From the NCBI RefSeq assembly GCF_000698575.1, contig NZ_JFHD01000005.1, positions 1 through 64,000 on the forward strand: a stretch of DNA of 64,000 nt. The letters are read 5' to 3'. A program made the position numbers and the translations under genes. This DNA is from Caballeronia zhejiangensis (GTDB lineage: Bacteria > Pseudomonadota > Gammaproteobacteria > Burkholderiales > Burkholderiaceae). The notes beneath the pieces were generated by a model. It had not been told where the DNA came from. It searched no databases and worked only from the letters and a program-made list of their open reading frames with translations. Positions 1 through 9,837 of this stretch are shown piece after piece (the first letter of the stretch is position 1; each line of letters opens with the position of its first letter).

Positions 1-2572
1 CGGACTCGGCATCGACGAGCGCAATGCCCAGGCGGTCGCGCAACAGCGAGCGCGCCGGATGCCGCCAGAAGCGCACGAAGTCGTCGAACGCGACGGTCTG
101 CGCGTCGTCTTCCGGCGGCAACGGCGCGCTGAAGAATCGCGCGACGGGCTGCGACTTGCCCGACTCCAAAGCGCGAGCGAGTTCGGCGCGCTCGGGTTCG
201 TAAGTGAAGAGCCTGCCATCGTCGCGAAAATACTCGGGCGCATACGGCTGCAGCGGATGCTCGAACACGAAGCGCGCGCGCGCGTTCGCGAGTTCGTCCG
301 GCGCCGCGTGCTTGCCCGCGACGGACTGCGCGAGATAGTCGAGCAGTTCGTCGATGAGCGCGGCGGGCGGCAGCACGGCGTTGTCGCGGATGCTGCGGCC
401 CGTGTACGCGATCATCAGCCGGTCGCGCGCCGCGAGCGTGAGATCGAGAAACAGATTGCGCTCGTCGTCGCGGCGCTGACGGTCGCCGAGCTTGCCGAAG
501 CGCGCCATCAGATCGAACTCGTCGGCGCGCGCGAGGCTCGGCAGCATGCCGTCGTCCATGCCGAGCAGACACACGACGCGATACGGCAGCCCGCGCAAGC
601 TCGTCAGCGACGAGAACGTGACGCCGCCCCAGGGCACGCCGCCGCGCGCTGGATCGTCGAGCGTATCGGTGAGCGCGGTGCGGATCACGGCGGCCGATAC
701 TTCGGTCACGCCCGCGCCCTCGTCCATTGCGGCGATCAGCGAATCGATCGCGCGGCGCACGTCGCCGACGGCGTCGGCGAACGCGACGCCCGCATCGAAA
801 AAACGCTCCAGCGCGTCGAGCAGCAGATCGCCCCAGGCGCGCGCGGTGCGCGCTCTCGCGATGCGTTCGGCGAACGCGTCGATGTCGTCGACGAAGCGCG
901 TGAGACGGCCGAGCAATTCGGCCTCCGACCCGTTCGCCCCTTCGATCGGCAGCCAATCCGCGACCGGCGCGCCGCCGCCCGGCAGCGCATAGCCGAGATA
1001 GAGCCGCGTGAGCGCATCGGCGAATGTGTGACGCGCGGCGGGCACGTCGTCCGCCGTCACGTCGTCGGGACGCAGGCCGCGCCGCGCGCCCGCCGCCGCG
1101 AGCCACGCCTGCGCCGTTTCGAGCGCGGCGGCGTCGATCCCGTAGCGCGCCGCGATCGCATCCACGCGCAGCCATTCGACGAGCTCGGGCGCGCCGACGC
1201 TGCGTTCGGTGAGCGCGAGCCAGTCGATGAGCGCGCGCGCGACGGGATTCGCCTGCGACGGCGGCAGGCCGGTAATCCGATACGGAATGCGCCGGCGCTC
1301 GTTGCTCGCGCCCGCGGGCGCGGTGCCGAAGATGCCGTCGATGAGCGGCCCAGCGACTGCGAGATCCGGAAACGCGACGAGCACGTCCGAAGGCTCCAGC
1401 CCTTCGATATCGTCGAACCAGTCGAGCAAGCGATCGTGCAGCACTTCGAGCTGGCGCGACAGGCTGTGACAAACATGCACTTCGATGCCGTTCTCGACGA
1501 TGTCCTCGGGCTGCGGCTCGGCGCTGTCTTCATCGAGCGCGAGGATGCCGTTTTGCAGACGCGCGAGCCACGTAGGCGCGGGATTGTTCTCGTACAGTTG
1601 CCGCTCGCTCGACGCCGCGCTCTCGGTCAATTCGTGCAGCATGTGCAGTTGCGCCTGCGTCTGCCGGCCCCACTCCGCGAGCAGCGGATGACCGACTTCC
1701 TGATAGTCCGCCTCGCCCTTCAATTCGAGTTGCTCGACGCGCGCCTCGCTCACGATGTCGAACCAGAACTCGCGGCAAGGATTCTGTGCATAAACGCGCA
1801 CGTCGATCCAGCGCGACAGCTCGCGCAAGAGCGCGATGTGCAGCGGCGGCATCGTCGGCAAGGCGAACACGCTGATGCGGCTCGGCCATTGCGCGCGCAT
1901 CACCGTATCGAGATCGAAGCCGGGGGAACCGGCGAGGAAGCGGTATGCGGGCGGCGTCGGGTCTTTCTCGTCGCCGTTCGCATCGCGGGACAGGTCTTCG
2001 AGCAGTGCGCGCCAGAGCGCTCGTTGCCAGCGCTCGTCCTCGCGCTGGATGTCGTTCGCGCCAGAAAGACGCGGGCCGCGCGCGTCGATTTCGGCATTGC
2101 TTCCCGTGAGAATCGAGCCGCCCGCCTGCCAATGCGCGAGCCACTCGGGCCGATACGTCAGATAGTGATCGAAGACTGTCGCGATGCGCCGCGCGAGTTC
2201 GTAGCGCATGGAATCGTCGGCGGCGTTCAGATACGTCGATAGCCGCGCCGAATCGCCGAACGATGGATCTTCGAAGAGCCGATAGCAACGCCACGCGAGC
2301 CGGTCCGGCGAAAACGGCGAATGCGCGGGCACCGGCAGCACGCGCCCGATCTGCGCCCACAGCCATTGCGCGAGATAACAGAAGTCGACGTTCGCGCAGA
2401 TGCCGAAGCGCTCCGCCATATCGAGTTCGAGCCGGCGCCGCAACGCCGCGCTCGGCACGATGACGGACTCGCGCGCGAAGGGATCGCCCTCGCGCATCGC
2501 AAACGCGTCGAGGTCTTCGAAGAGCGCTGCGGCGAGCGTCTCGTGACGATTCGAATAGAAGAGTTCGAGCAT
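1..2572 (-). CDS. recC: RecC, exodeoxyribonuclease V gamma subunit (3' end cut by window)
   Basis: Gamma subunit of the RecBCD helicase-nuclease, which processes double-strand ends and recognises Chi. The reverse strand is open from an ATG at 2572 to the window edge, about 857 codons; the usual length is about 1,100, so the C-terminus lies outside. The N-terminus (MLELFYSNRHETLAAAL, then a stretch containing FGICANVDFCYLAQWLW) is typical of RecC. recB and recD would be expected to follow beyond position 1. It is divergent from the FUSC gene across about 200 bp. Several long open frames on the opposite strand here are GC-rich shadows. Confidence 0.93.
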   Translation of the reverse strand, partial: MLELFYSNRHETLAAALFEDLDAFAMREGDPFARESVIVPSAALRRRLELDMAERFGICANVDFCYLAQWLWAQIGRVLPVPAHSPFSPDRLAWRCYRLFEDPSFGDSARLSTYLNAADDSMRYELARRIATVFDHYLTYRPEWLAHWQAGGSILTGSNAEIDARGPRLSGANDIQREDERWQRALWRALLEDLSRDANGDEKDPTPPAYRFLAGSPGFDLDTVMRAQWPSRISVFALPTMPPLHIALLRELSRWIDVRVYAQNPCREFWFDIVSEARVEQLELKGEADYQEVGHPLLAEWGRQTQAQLHMLHELTESAASSERQLYENNPAPTWLARLQNGILALDEDSAEPQPEDIVENGIEVHVCHSLSRQLEVLHDRLLDWFDDIEGLEPSDVLVAFPDLAVAGPLIDGIFGTAPAGASNERRRIPYRITGLPPSQANPVARALIDWLALTERSVGAPELVEWLRVDAIAARYGIDAAALETAQAWLAAAGARRGLRPDDVTADDVPAARHTFADALTRLYLGYALPGGGAPVADWLPIEGANGSEAELLGRLTRFVDDIDAFAERIARARTARAWGDLLLDALERFFDAGVAFADAVGDVRRAIDSLIAAMDEGAGVTEVSAAVIRTALTDTLDDPARGGVPWGGVTFSSLTSLRGLPYRVVCLLGMDDGMLPSLARADEFDLMARFGKLGDRQRRDDERNLFLDLTLAARDRLMIAYTGRSIRDNAVLPPAALIDELLDYLAQSVAGKHAAPDELANARARFVFEHPLQPYAPEYFRDDGRLFTYEPERAELARALESGKSQPVARFFSAPLPPEDDAQTVAFDDFVRFWRHPARSLLRDRLGIALVDAES

Positions 2573-2775
2573 GGAAAGCGGCTTGCTATGCGGTCTGTGA
2601 AAGCTTCACCGGCGCGCGATTTGAAAAGCTTTGTCAGCTAATGCGCCAGCATAACAAAGCGGACGTGCCGCCGAGAACCTGGCCGAATGGCCGAGGGTCG
2701 AAGCCCGGGTGAGTTGGGTTAGACTCGATTCTCGCTTCGTCTCCATGACGTCAACGAGCGTAAAACAGGAAGTCG

Positions 2776-5322
2776 ATGCGCTATTCGTTCGAAATCAGGA
2801 AGTTCATTTACAGCCAGTATTTCTTTGGCGGGTTGCGCATCGCGCTCGGCGTATCGCTGCCCGCCGTCCTGATGCTCACCGTCTTTCACAATCGCGAGCT
2901 TGGTTTCACGATCGCAACCGGCGCGCTCGGTGCGTGCGTCGTCGACATGCCCGGCCCGCTCAGGCACAAGCACAACGAGATGCTCGCGTGCACGGTGATC
3001 GGCTTTCTTGCGGCGCTCGCAACGGGCATCGCGACCGCGAATCCGATCACGCTCTGGCTGACCATCGTGCCGCTAACGTTCGTGCTGTCGCTGATCGTCG
3101 TGTACGGCAATCGCTGGCCGCAGATCAGCTTCGCGACGCTCTTCATGATGGTCGTCACGCTGGAAGAGCATTTCACGCCGATGCAGGCGCTCATCAACGC
3201 ATCGTGGATTTTGCTGGGCGGCCTCTGGTACACGTATTGGGCGACGCTGGTCTCACGGCTGCTCGTCTATCGCATCGAGCAGCAGGCGCTGGCCGAAAGC
3301 ATCTTCAGTTGCGCGGAGTATCTGCTCGCGCGCGCCGAGTTCTACGACAGCGACGCCGATCTCGACGAGTGTTATCGCGTGCTCATCGAAAAGCAGATTG
3401 CGGCCGTCGAGCGGCAGGAAGCGGCGCGCGACATCGTGCTGCGCAACTTGCCGAAGGTGAAGAGCGGCAAGCTCGACGCGCGGCGCGCGCGGCTCTTCAA
3501 TCTGTTCATCAACGTGGTCGATCTGCACGAGTTCTTCGTCGGCGCGCATACGGACTATCCGCTCGTGAGAAAGACGTTCGCCGGCTCCGACGTGCTGATC
3601 TTCTATCGCGACCTGATGCGCAAGGCGAGCGCGGATCTCGAGGAAATCGGGCTCGCGGTGCTGCAGAACAAGGCGGCCGGCCGGCAGATCAGCATGAAGG
3701 CCGAACTGCGCGCGATCGAATACGAACTGGAACTGATGCGCAAGCACGGGCTGCCGGAGAAGAATCCCGAAGCGTACGCGGCGGCGGCCGCCGTGTTCAG
3801 GCGTCTGTGGAGCGCGACGCGTCTCATCGACAAGATGCGCCGCCGCACGCGCGACGAACCGAGCGTCACCGAAACCGAAGTGCAGATCGACCACGCGCTG
3901 TCGCGCTTCATATCGAGCCGGCGCGTGCCGTTCATGCAGATATTCTCGAACCTCACGATGTCGTCGCCGAGTTTCCGGCATGCGCTGCGCGTGACGATCG
4001 CCGTGGGTATCGGCTTCTGGCTCGGGCGTCTCTTGCCGCTCACGAACGCGTACTGGATCGTGATGACGACCGTCATCATTCTGAAGCCCGGCTACTCGCT
4101 CACCAAGCAGCGCAACACGCAGCGGATCATCGGCACGGCGATCGGCTGTGCGGTGACCATCGCGCTGATCCTGTTCTTCAAGGAGCCGCATATCCTGCTC
4201 GTCGTGATGTTCGCGTCGATGGTGATGAGCTACAGCCTCCTGCTTTTCAACTATGCGGCGAGCGTCGTGTTCACGTCGTCGTATGTGCTGCTGATGTTCC
4301 ATCTGCTCGCGCCGGGCAACATGCGGATCATCGGCGAGCGCGCGATCGACACCGTCGTCGGCTGCGCGATCGCGATCGCGGCGAGTCATCTGTTTCCGTA
4401 CTGGGAATATCGGCTGATGGGCAAGCCCGTGAAGGATCTGCTCGCCGCGACGCGTAATTATCTCGAAGCGAGCTGGTGGTGGCGCGGGACGCAGACCGAC
4501 AAGGCGCGCGCGGCTGCGGTTCACGCGCCGGCGGCCGAAACGCCGGTCGATCGCGCCGTGTTCGCCGATGCGAACGCGGGTGCGGTGGCGGCGACGTCGT
4601 CGGCCGTGGCGACGCCCGCGCAAACGGTGACGATCACGGCGGAAGCGGTCAGCGAACCGGTCGAGCCGATGGCCGCCACGCCGCCGCCCGCCGCCGATTC
4701 CGCGATGAAAGCCGCGAGCGCGACGGCGCAGCGTTTATCGTCGGTGAGCATCGGCGAGAGCACGGCGGCCACGGCGAGCAAGGGCGCATCCGCCGCGGCG
4801 ACGGTGACCGCCACGGCGCTCGACCGCGACTTCCGCTACCGGCTCGCGCGCAAGAACGTGCATATCGCGTTCGCCAATCTCGCGCAGGCGTTCCAGCGCA
4901 TGATGCTGGAGCCCAAGGCGCAGCAAAGGTATGCCGCCGAATTGAACGATCTGCTCGTGCAGAGCCATGTGCTCGCCTCGCAGATCACCGCCGCCGCGCC
5001 GCTGCTGCAATCGCTCAACGAGGTGGGCGGTCAGCCGTTCGAGCCGGTGCAGCGCACCTTCGGGATCGTGCGCGACAATCTCGCCGAGGCCGAGGGCGAA
5101 CTGCCCGCCGCCGCCAAGCCCGATGCGCCGCCCGCTCACGCGGACGCGCTCAAGCAACTGCGGCGCGATCTGGACAAGATGGTCGTCGATGCAGAGCGCG
5201 CGCAGTCGCTGCCCGCCGATGCGCTTCACGATCTCAAGCTGCTCGCGCATCAATGCAAGCAGATGCTGACGGCGTCATCGCTGATCGAGAAGGACGCCGC
5301 GCAGATTCGCCTGCCGGTTTGA
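2776..5322 (+). CDS. FUSC/YccS-family inner-membrane protein
   Basis: An 848-residue membrane protein with two hydrophobic blocks: residues about 15-170 and a second FUSC-like domain at about 400-530 (TIAVGIGFWLGRLLPLTNAY followed by alternating hydrophobic helices). The central cytoplasmic region is charged and helical. The family is related to YccS/YhfK and aromatic-acid or fusaric-acid efflux proteins; the substrate cannot be told from sequence. Residues about 575-685 form an Ala/Thr/Val-rich low-complexity linker before a conserved helical C-terminus. No membrane-fusion or outer-membrane partner is adjacent, so it probably acts alone. Confidence 0.85.
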   Translation: MRYSFEIRKFIYSQYFFGGLRIALGVSLPAVLMLTVFHNRELGFTIATGALGACVVDMPGPLRHKHNEMLACTVIGFLAALATGIATANPITLWLTIVPLTFVLSLIVVYGNRWPQISFATLFMMVVTLEEHFTPMQALINASWILLGGLWYTYWATLVSRLLVYRIEQQALAESIFSCAEYLLARAEFYDSDADLDECYRVLIEKQIAAVERQEAARDIVLRNLPKVKSGKLDARRARLFNLFINVVDLHEFFVGAHTDYPLVRKTFAGSDVLIFYRDLMRKASADLEEIGLAVLQNKAAGRQISMKAELRAIEYELELMRKHGLPEKNPEAYAAAAAVFRRLWSATRLIDKMRRRTRDEPSVTETEVQIDHALSRFISSRRVPFMQIFSNLTMSSPSFRHALRVTIAVGIGFWLGRLLPLTNAYWIVMTTVIILKPGYSLTKQRNTQRIIGTAIGCAVTIALILFFKEPHILLVVMFASMVMSYSLLLFNYAASVVFTSSYVLLMFHLLAPGNMRIIGERAIDTVVGCAIAIAASHLFPYWEYRLMGKPVKDLLAATRNYLEASWWWRGTQTDKARAAAVHAPAAETPVDRAVFADANAGAVAATSSAVATPAQTVTITAEAVSEPVEPMAATPPPAADSAMKAASATAQRLSSVSIGESTAATASKGASAAATVTATALDRDFRYRLARKNVHIAFANLAQAFQRMMLEPKAQQRYAAELNDLLVQSHVLASQITAAAPLLQSLNEVGGQPFEPVQRTFGIVRDNLAEAEGELPAAAKPDAPPAHADALKQLRRDLDKMVVDAERAQSLPADALHDLKLLAHQCKQMLTASSLIEKDAAQIRLPV

Positions 5323-5329
5323 CGCGTGC

Positions 5330-5551
5330 CTACTGCGACGCGCCGACCGCCGGCACGGCGGGGCGCACGTCGCTCGCCGCGGATGGCTGCGCGTTTTCCT
5401 CGTCGAACTCGCGCTTCTCGCGGATCGCGTTGAACAGGATCGTGCCGATCACGATCAGCACCACGACCACGATGAACACGCTGACGGCGCGGGTCGGATT
5501 CTTTTTCGGCGTACCGTCCGGGCGGCGCGGATCGCGGGGGTCGTGGCTCAT
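5330..5551 (-). CDS. Small single-pass membrane protein, unknown function
   Basis: 73 residues, starting MSHDPRDPRRPDG. A charged, Pro/Arg-rich N-terminus is followed by one transmembrane helix at about residues 24-41 (VSVFIVVVVLIVIGTILF), then an acidic/basic segment and an Ala/Pro-rich tail. A longer frame upstream exists, but the internal ATG at 5551 gives the sensible membrane-protein start. It is tail-to-tail with the FUSC gene, 7 bp apart. I do not recognise a family. Confidence 0.6.
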   Translation of the reverse strand: MSHDPRDPRRPDGTPKKNPTRAVSVFIVVVVLIVIGTILFNAIREKREFDEENAQPSAASDVRPAVPAVGASQ

Positions 5552-5685
5552 GAATGGATTCGTGGCGGCGTGTCGGGAAGGACCCGCTATGGTACTCGGG
5601 TTGGGTTTCAGTTGGATTGCGGGGCGCCCATCGTCGTTTCGCAACCCGCGCCGCCATCGCGAAATTCTCTGCTGCACGCGCGCGC

Positions 5686-5715
5686 TTGAACGCGGCCCGT
5701 CCGATTGACGATACT
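5686..5715 (+). promoter_or_regulatory. Candidate sigma70 promoter of a small RNA
   Basis: TTGAAC at 5686-5691, an 18-bp spacer and GATACT at 5710-5715. No protein-coding gene follows on this strand before the terminator at 5795, so it would drive a transcript of about 95 nt. Score judged by eye only. Confidence 0.4.
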
Positions 5716-5721
5716 AGTCAC

Positions 5722-5820
5722 GATTCCATGCGCGTCCGATCCCGGGAAGGGCTAAAGGGGCAATCCCGGGATACCTAGTGACCGGACGTGTTGAGCCGCC
5801 CGCCCGGGCGGCTTTTCTTA
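5722..5820 (+). ncRNA. Candidate intergenic small RNA
   Basis: Between two leftward genes, the plus strand has a promoter-like pair, a nested stem-loop and a strong terminator. CGTCCG (5733-5738) pairs with CGGACG (5783-5788), enclosing a 9-bp stem ATCCCGGGA (5739-5747) / TCCCGGGAT (5764-5772) whose loop contains the purine-rich CTAAAGGGG. No plausible ORF with a ribosome site lies inside. The purine-rich loop could pair with messenger leaders, but no target is evident. Confidence 0.5.
5795..5820 (+). terminator. Rho-independent terminator
   Basis: GCCGCCCG, CC loop, CGGGCGGC, then TTTTCTT. A perfect 8-bp GC stem followed by a T-rich run on the plus strand; it ends the candidate small RNA. 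Confidence 0.8.
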
Positions 5821-5832
5821 TGTGTCGGCGGT

Positions 5833-6306
5833 TCAGGGTTCGAGCGTGGGGCGCACCGGCAACGCCGTCGAATACTTGATCTGCTCCATCGCGAAACTCG
5901 AGCTCACGTCATACAGCGGCACGGCGCGAATGAGTTGCTTGTAGACGCGATCGTAGTCGTCGATATCCGACACCACGACGCGCAACAGATAATCGGTCTC
6001 GCCGCTCATCCGGTACACCTCGACCACTTCCGGAATATCGCGCACGGCGCGCGTGAAATCGTCGGCCCAGGTCTGCGTGTGCTGGTTGGTGCGTACCGCG
6101 ACGAACACCGTCGTCCCGACGCCCAGCTTCTTCGGATCGCACAACGCAACCTGCGCGCGGATCACGCCCGTCTCTTTCAGACGCTGCACGCGTTTCCAGC
6201 ACGGCGTCTGCGAAAGGTTCACGCGCTGCGCGAGTTCCGCGATGGGCATCGTCACATCCTGCTGAAGCAATTCGAGCAGCTTGCGGTCGATGAGGTCCAT
6301 TCCCAT
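5833..6306 (-). CDS. Lrp/AsnC-family transcriptional regulator
   Basis: 157 residues: an N-terminal helix-turn-helix (IAELAQRVNLSQTPCWKRV, about residues 22-40) and a C-terminal RAM ligand-binding domain. Length and layout match Lrp/AsnC proteins, which sense amino acids and bind DNA as dimers or octamers. It is divergent from the cysteine-dioxygenase-like gene across about 127 bp, suggesting local control of thiol amino-acid catabolism and autoregulation (inference). Confidence 0.92.
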   Translation of the reverse strand: MGMDLIDRKLLELLQQDVTMPIAELAQRVNLSQTPCWKRVQRLKETGVIRAQVALCDPKKLGVGTTVFVAVRTNQHTQTWADDFTRAVRDIPEVVEVYRMSGETDYLLRVVVSDIDDYDRVYKQLIRAVPLYDVSSSFAMEQIKYSTALPVRPTLEP

Positions 6307-6433
6307 GCTGCACCCCTTATAGGAAATTATTCTATTTCTTGATGGTCGAGCGGAATTATATGGAAACTAATTCTGGAGGCAAGCCGGTATAAATGAGCGG
6401 ATCGAACAACAACGACGCGACGGCTCATCCACT
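6307..6433. promoter_or_regulatory. Divergent control region, Lrp-type regulator and cysteine dioxygenase gene
   Basis: A 127-bp, locally AT-rich intergenic region (around 6320-6375, with AGGAAATTATTCTATTTC and GGAAACTAATTCTGGAGG) between two divergent genes. The two AT-rich segments resemble degenerate Lrp-type binding sites. Exact promoter elements are not assignable by eye. Confidence 0.4.
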
Positions 6434-7042
6434 ATGCGACTCGAACATGTCAGCCGCCTGGCGCGGCCCTCTTCATCGGCTTTGGCGGCTTCCCCGGCCG
6501 CCGATTGTGCCGCGTTACGAAACCCCGCGCTCGAACGACTGTGCCGCGAAATCGACGCCGCATTCGCCACCGCCGAAGCGGATTCGCGCGCGTCGTTCGG
6601 CGAGCGCGTGCGCCTCGCGCTGCAACGCGCGATCGCCGATCCGGGTCTGCTGCGCCCCGATCAGCGCGTGAGCGATCCGCGGAACTATTGCCGTCATCTG
6701 CTCGCCGCCGACCCGCTCAACCGTTACGCGATCGCCGCGCTCGTCTGGGAGCCGGGGCAAGCGAGCCCGGTGCATGGTCATCGGACATGGTGCGGCTATG
6801 CGGTGATCGATGGCGCGCTCGAAGAAACGCTTTATCGCTGGGATGCAGTCGCCCATCGCGCGATCGAGACGCGGCGTCATCCGCGCGCGCCGGGCGCGGT
6901 GTCCTATGTGGATGCGGGACGCGGCGCGATTCATCAGCTCGGCAATCCCGCCGATGCCGCCGCGCGCGCCGTATCGCTGCATGTCTACGGCGTCGCGGGC
7001 GAGCAGATCGCCACACACGTCAACGATCTGCTCGCCGCCTGA
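6434..7042 (+). CDS. Cysteine dioxygenase-type cupin (thiol dioxygenase)
   Basis: 202-residue cupin of the cysteine dioxygenase / 3-mercaptopropionate dioxygenase family, which oxidises a thiol to a sulfinate using non-haem Fe(II). The metal ligands are visible as H114-G-H116 (PVHGHRTWCGY) and H167 (IHQLGN), with the family's closing motif SLHVYG near the C-terminus. The substrate (cysteine or mercaptopropionate) cannot be decided. The divergent Lrp-type regulator fits amino-acid-responsive control. Confidence 0.85.
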   Translation: MRLEHVSRLARPSSSALAASPAADCAALRNPALERLCREIDAAFATAEADSRASFGERVRLALQRAIADPGLLRPDQRVSDPRNYCRHLLAADPLNRYAIAALVWEPGQASPVHGHRTWCGYAVIDGALEETLYRWDAVAHRAIETRRHPRAPGAVSYVDAGRGAIHQLGNPADAAARAVSLHVYGVAGEQIATHVNDLLAA

Positions 7043-7049
7043 AAAAAGC

Positions 7050-9722
7050 TCAGCCCTTCCCCGGCTCGGACGCGGTCGGAATCTGCGGCGGAATCTGCAC
7101 GGATTGATCGGTCGGCGGCGGCGCCGGCTGGGGTTCGTGCGAAACGTCGCGGGCCGCGGCTGCGGCGATCTTCGTCTCGCGCACAAAGGCCGGCCCGGCC
7201 GCGAGTTCTTCTTCCTCTTCCACCGGCGCCGGCGCCTCGCCCGTCCAGATGCGCCGCGCGCGCTCGCGTCCTTCGGCGTCGGCGCCCGACATCGCGTCGC
7301 GCGTCATTTGCACGTGCATCTGCGGAACCGGAATCTCGATGCCGGCTTCGTCCATCTTGCGCTTGATACGCAGATTGAACGCCCGCGCGACGCTCCATTG
7401 CTGCAACGGGCGCGTCTTGATCTGCCCTTTCACGACCATCCAGTTCGGATCGAAGCGGTCGAGTCCCCACACTTCGACCGGCCCGAGCATTTCGAGCCGA
7501 TAGCGGAAATCGTCCAGCAGATCCGCGCCGACTTCGCGAATCATCTGCGTGACCTGGTCGACGTCCGCCGAAAACGGCACGCGCACCTCGAACACCGCGT
7601 ACGCGAAATCGCGCGACAGATTCTTCACCGTCTTGATCTGCGAGAACGGAATCGCGTGGATCGCGCCCTGGCCGTCGCGCAGGCGCACGGTGCGGATCGT
7701 CAGGCTTTCGACGATGCCCGCGTGACCGCCTTCGACCTCGATCGAATCGCCGACCGAAATCGTGTCCTCGATGATGATGAAAAGCCCGGTGATCAGATCC
7801 GCCACGAGCGATTGCGCGCCGAAACCCACCGCGAGGCCGATCACGCCCGCGCCCGCGAGCAGCGGCGTCACGTTCAGGCCGAGATTCGCGGCGGTGACGA
7901 TCGCGGCGACCGTCAGCAGGAACACGAACACCACGTTGCGCACGAGCGGCAGCATCGTGCGGGCGCGCATGCTCGGGCCGCGTCCGCCGCGCCGCGCCGC
8001 GTCGGGCCTGAGCGCTTCCTGAATGCCCGTGTCGATCAGAATCCAGATCAGCCAGACGACGAAGAACGTCAGCACGATCATCCCGACCGCGTGCGTGATG
8101 CCGCGCGCGGCGACGCTCTCCTCGGCCATGTGCGCGAGCGAGAATCCCCAGAAACGCGACGACAATTCGAGGAACACGAGCCAGACGCCGACCACGATCA
8201 TCGTGCCGACGAACTTGACGAGCCTGCGCACATACGCCGACTGGCGGCGCGGTTTTCTCGACTTGGGCCGCGTGATACGCACGACGATCGCCGAGAGAAA
8301 GAACGCGACGACGAGCAGGCCCGCGGTGGCGATCGCCATCTGCAGCACGTTTTCCGACGTACCGATGCCCATGAGCGTCGCCACGACCGACGCCGACGCG
8401 AGCAGGAGCAGCGGCAACTGCCAAAGCGACGCGACCACTTCGAACGTCTCGGTCGCGGCCTTGCGCGTGTTGCGCTGCTCGTACGTGCGGCTGCGGATCA
8501 GATGCGCGACGGGCCGCTGGAACGCGAGCGCGAAATACGCGGTGAGCGCCGCGGCGCCCATGTTCGCGCACGTCGAGATCAGCGCGGAGAGATTGGTGCC
8601 GAGCTGCTGCGCGACGTCGTAATTCGCGGCGGCGTCGCCGAGCGCGCCGAGCGTGCCGATCAGAAAGAGAAGCCGCCGCGCGCGGCCGATGAGCAGGTTC
8701 ACCGCGACGCGCCGGTGCGCCGAGCCGAACAGCGAGAACATGATGAGACAGATTGCGGAGAACACCGCGCCCGCGACGATTGCGTAAGCGGTGACCATCG
8801 CGAGCGTGCGGCCGAGCGACAGCGGCATGTAGTGCGTGAACGTGAGCGCCGCGAGGAACGCGAACAGGTACGGCGCGACGCGGCGCAGCGTGAAGAGCAG
8901 CAGTTCGCGCGTCGTCGGGTTCGAATGCAGGCCGCTGTCGATGCCGAATCGCGCCCGCACGCGCCGCTGCAGATAGACGAGCGCCATCGCGCATGCGCCC
9001 CAGCCCGCGAGCGTCGCGAAATAGTTGAAGAGCGTGCGGCCGAACGATTCGCGGCTCTGGCTCGTGACGATCGTGAAAAGCTCGTTGCCGGCGGCGTTGA
9101 AGCGTCCGACCCAATAGGCGATAGGCGTCTTGCCGCGCTTCACGTCGGCCTCGATGTTCGTGAGCGCCGACGCGATCGCGCCCAGCAAGCCCGCGTTCTG
9201 CGCGATGGTCGCCACGACCGACGATGCCGTCGTTCCCGAAGTCGGCTGTGCGCCCGCTGCCGTGCCGCTCGCGGCGGTGTCCGCCGTCGCGGAGGCCGCC
9301 GCCGCGCCGGATGCCGGAGCGGTGGAATCGGCGGCGCGCTTCGCATCGCGCAGATGCTTGAGCTGCGCGACGAGCGCCGTGCGCTGCTTGTCGCTATCGA
9401 GGGTGGCGATGATGTTGTCGAGCGAGCGCAGCATCTCGGCGTCGGACATCGCGGGCGCCGACGCGGCATCCGGTGCGGATGCGGGCGCGGCCGGCGTGAT
9501 CAGTTCCTGGAACGTGGGCAGCGTGAGGGCCTGTGCGGCCTGGACGGCAGGCGAGGCGAACACGATCGACGCGGCCAGCGCGGCGAGCATCGACGACATT
9601 GCAAGCGAAAACGCGCGCGCAGCGTGGCGCGCGAGTGCGGCGCGCAACAGCACGCTCGCCGCCATCCAGGAGATCGCGCCAGACTCCGCCGCGCTTCGCG
9701 GCGCGAGCTTGCGTGACTTCAT
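7050..9722 (-). CDS. Large MscS-family mechanosensitive ion channel
   Basis: 890 residues with an N-terminal signal-like hydrophobic segment (about residues 36-60), a periplasmic Ala-rich/coiled region, multiple transmembrane helices, and the MscS core at about 610-820. The pore-lining helix is the Gly/Ala-rich LLAGAGVIGLAVGFGAQSLV, followed by the beta domain with TISVGDSIEV and DGQGAIHAIP. This architecture resembles YbiO-type large MscS homologues that release solutes on hypo-osmotic shock. The C-terminal tail is acidic and Pro-rich. Confidence 0.9.
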   Translation of the reverse strand: MKSRKLAPRSAAESGAISWMAASVLLRAALARHAARAFSLAMSSMLAALAASIVFASPAVQAAQALTLPTFQELITPAAPASAPDAASAPAMSDAEMLRSLDNIIATLDSDKQRTALVAQLKHLRDAKRAADSTAPASGAAAASATADTAASGTAAGAQPTSGTTASSVVATIAQNAGLLGAIASALTNIEADVKRGKTPIAYWVGRFNAAGNELFTIVTSQSRESFGRTLFNYFATLAGWGACAMALVYLQRRVRARFGIDSGLHSNPTTRELLLFTLRRVAPYLFAFLAALTFTHYMPLSLGRTLAMVTAYAIVAGAVFSAICLIMFSLFGSAHRRVAVNLLIGRARRLLFLIGTLGALGDAAANYDVAQQLGTNLSALISTCANMGAAALTAYFALAFQRPVAHLIRSRTYEQRNTRKAATETFEVVASLWQLPLLLLASASVVATLMGIGTSENVLQMAIATAGLLVVAFFLSAIVVRITRPKSRKPRRQSAYVRRLVKFVGTMIVVGVWLVFLELSSRFWGFSLAHMAEESVAARGITHAVGMIVLTFFVVWLIWILIDTGIQEALRPDAARRGGRGPSMRARTMLPLVRNVVFVFLLTVAAIVTAANLGLNVTPLLAGAGVIGLAVGFGAQSLVADLITGLFIIIEDTISVGDSIEVEGGHAGIVESLTIRTVRLRDGQGAIHAIPFSQIKTVKNLSRDFAYAVFEVRVPFSADVDQVTQMIREVGADLLDDFRYRLEMLGPVEVWGLDRFDPNWMVVKGQIKTRPLQQWSVARAFNLRIKRKMDEAGIEIPVPQMHVQMTRDAMSGADAEGRERARRIWTGEAPAPVEEEEELAAGPAFVRETKIAAAAARDVSHEPQPAPPPTDQSVQIPPQIPTASEPGKG

Positions 9723-9837
9723 AACGGTCTCGATTTCTGAAAGTCCGCCAGTTTAGCGGCTATAACAGGGAGGCCGCCCAAAGCGGACGTAACCGAATGT
9801 TAAGCGCTTCTGCGTTGATTTTTCAGACGAAACAGCT

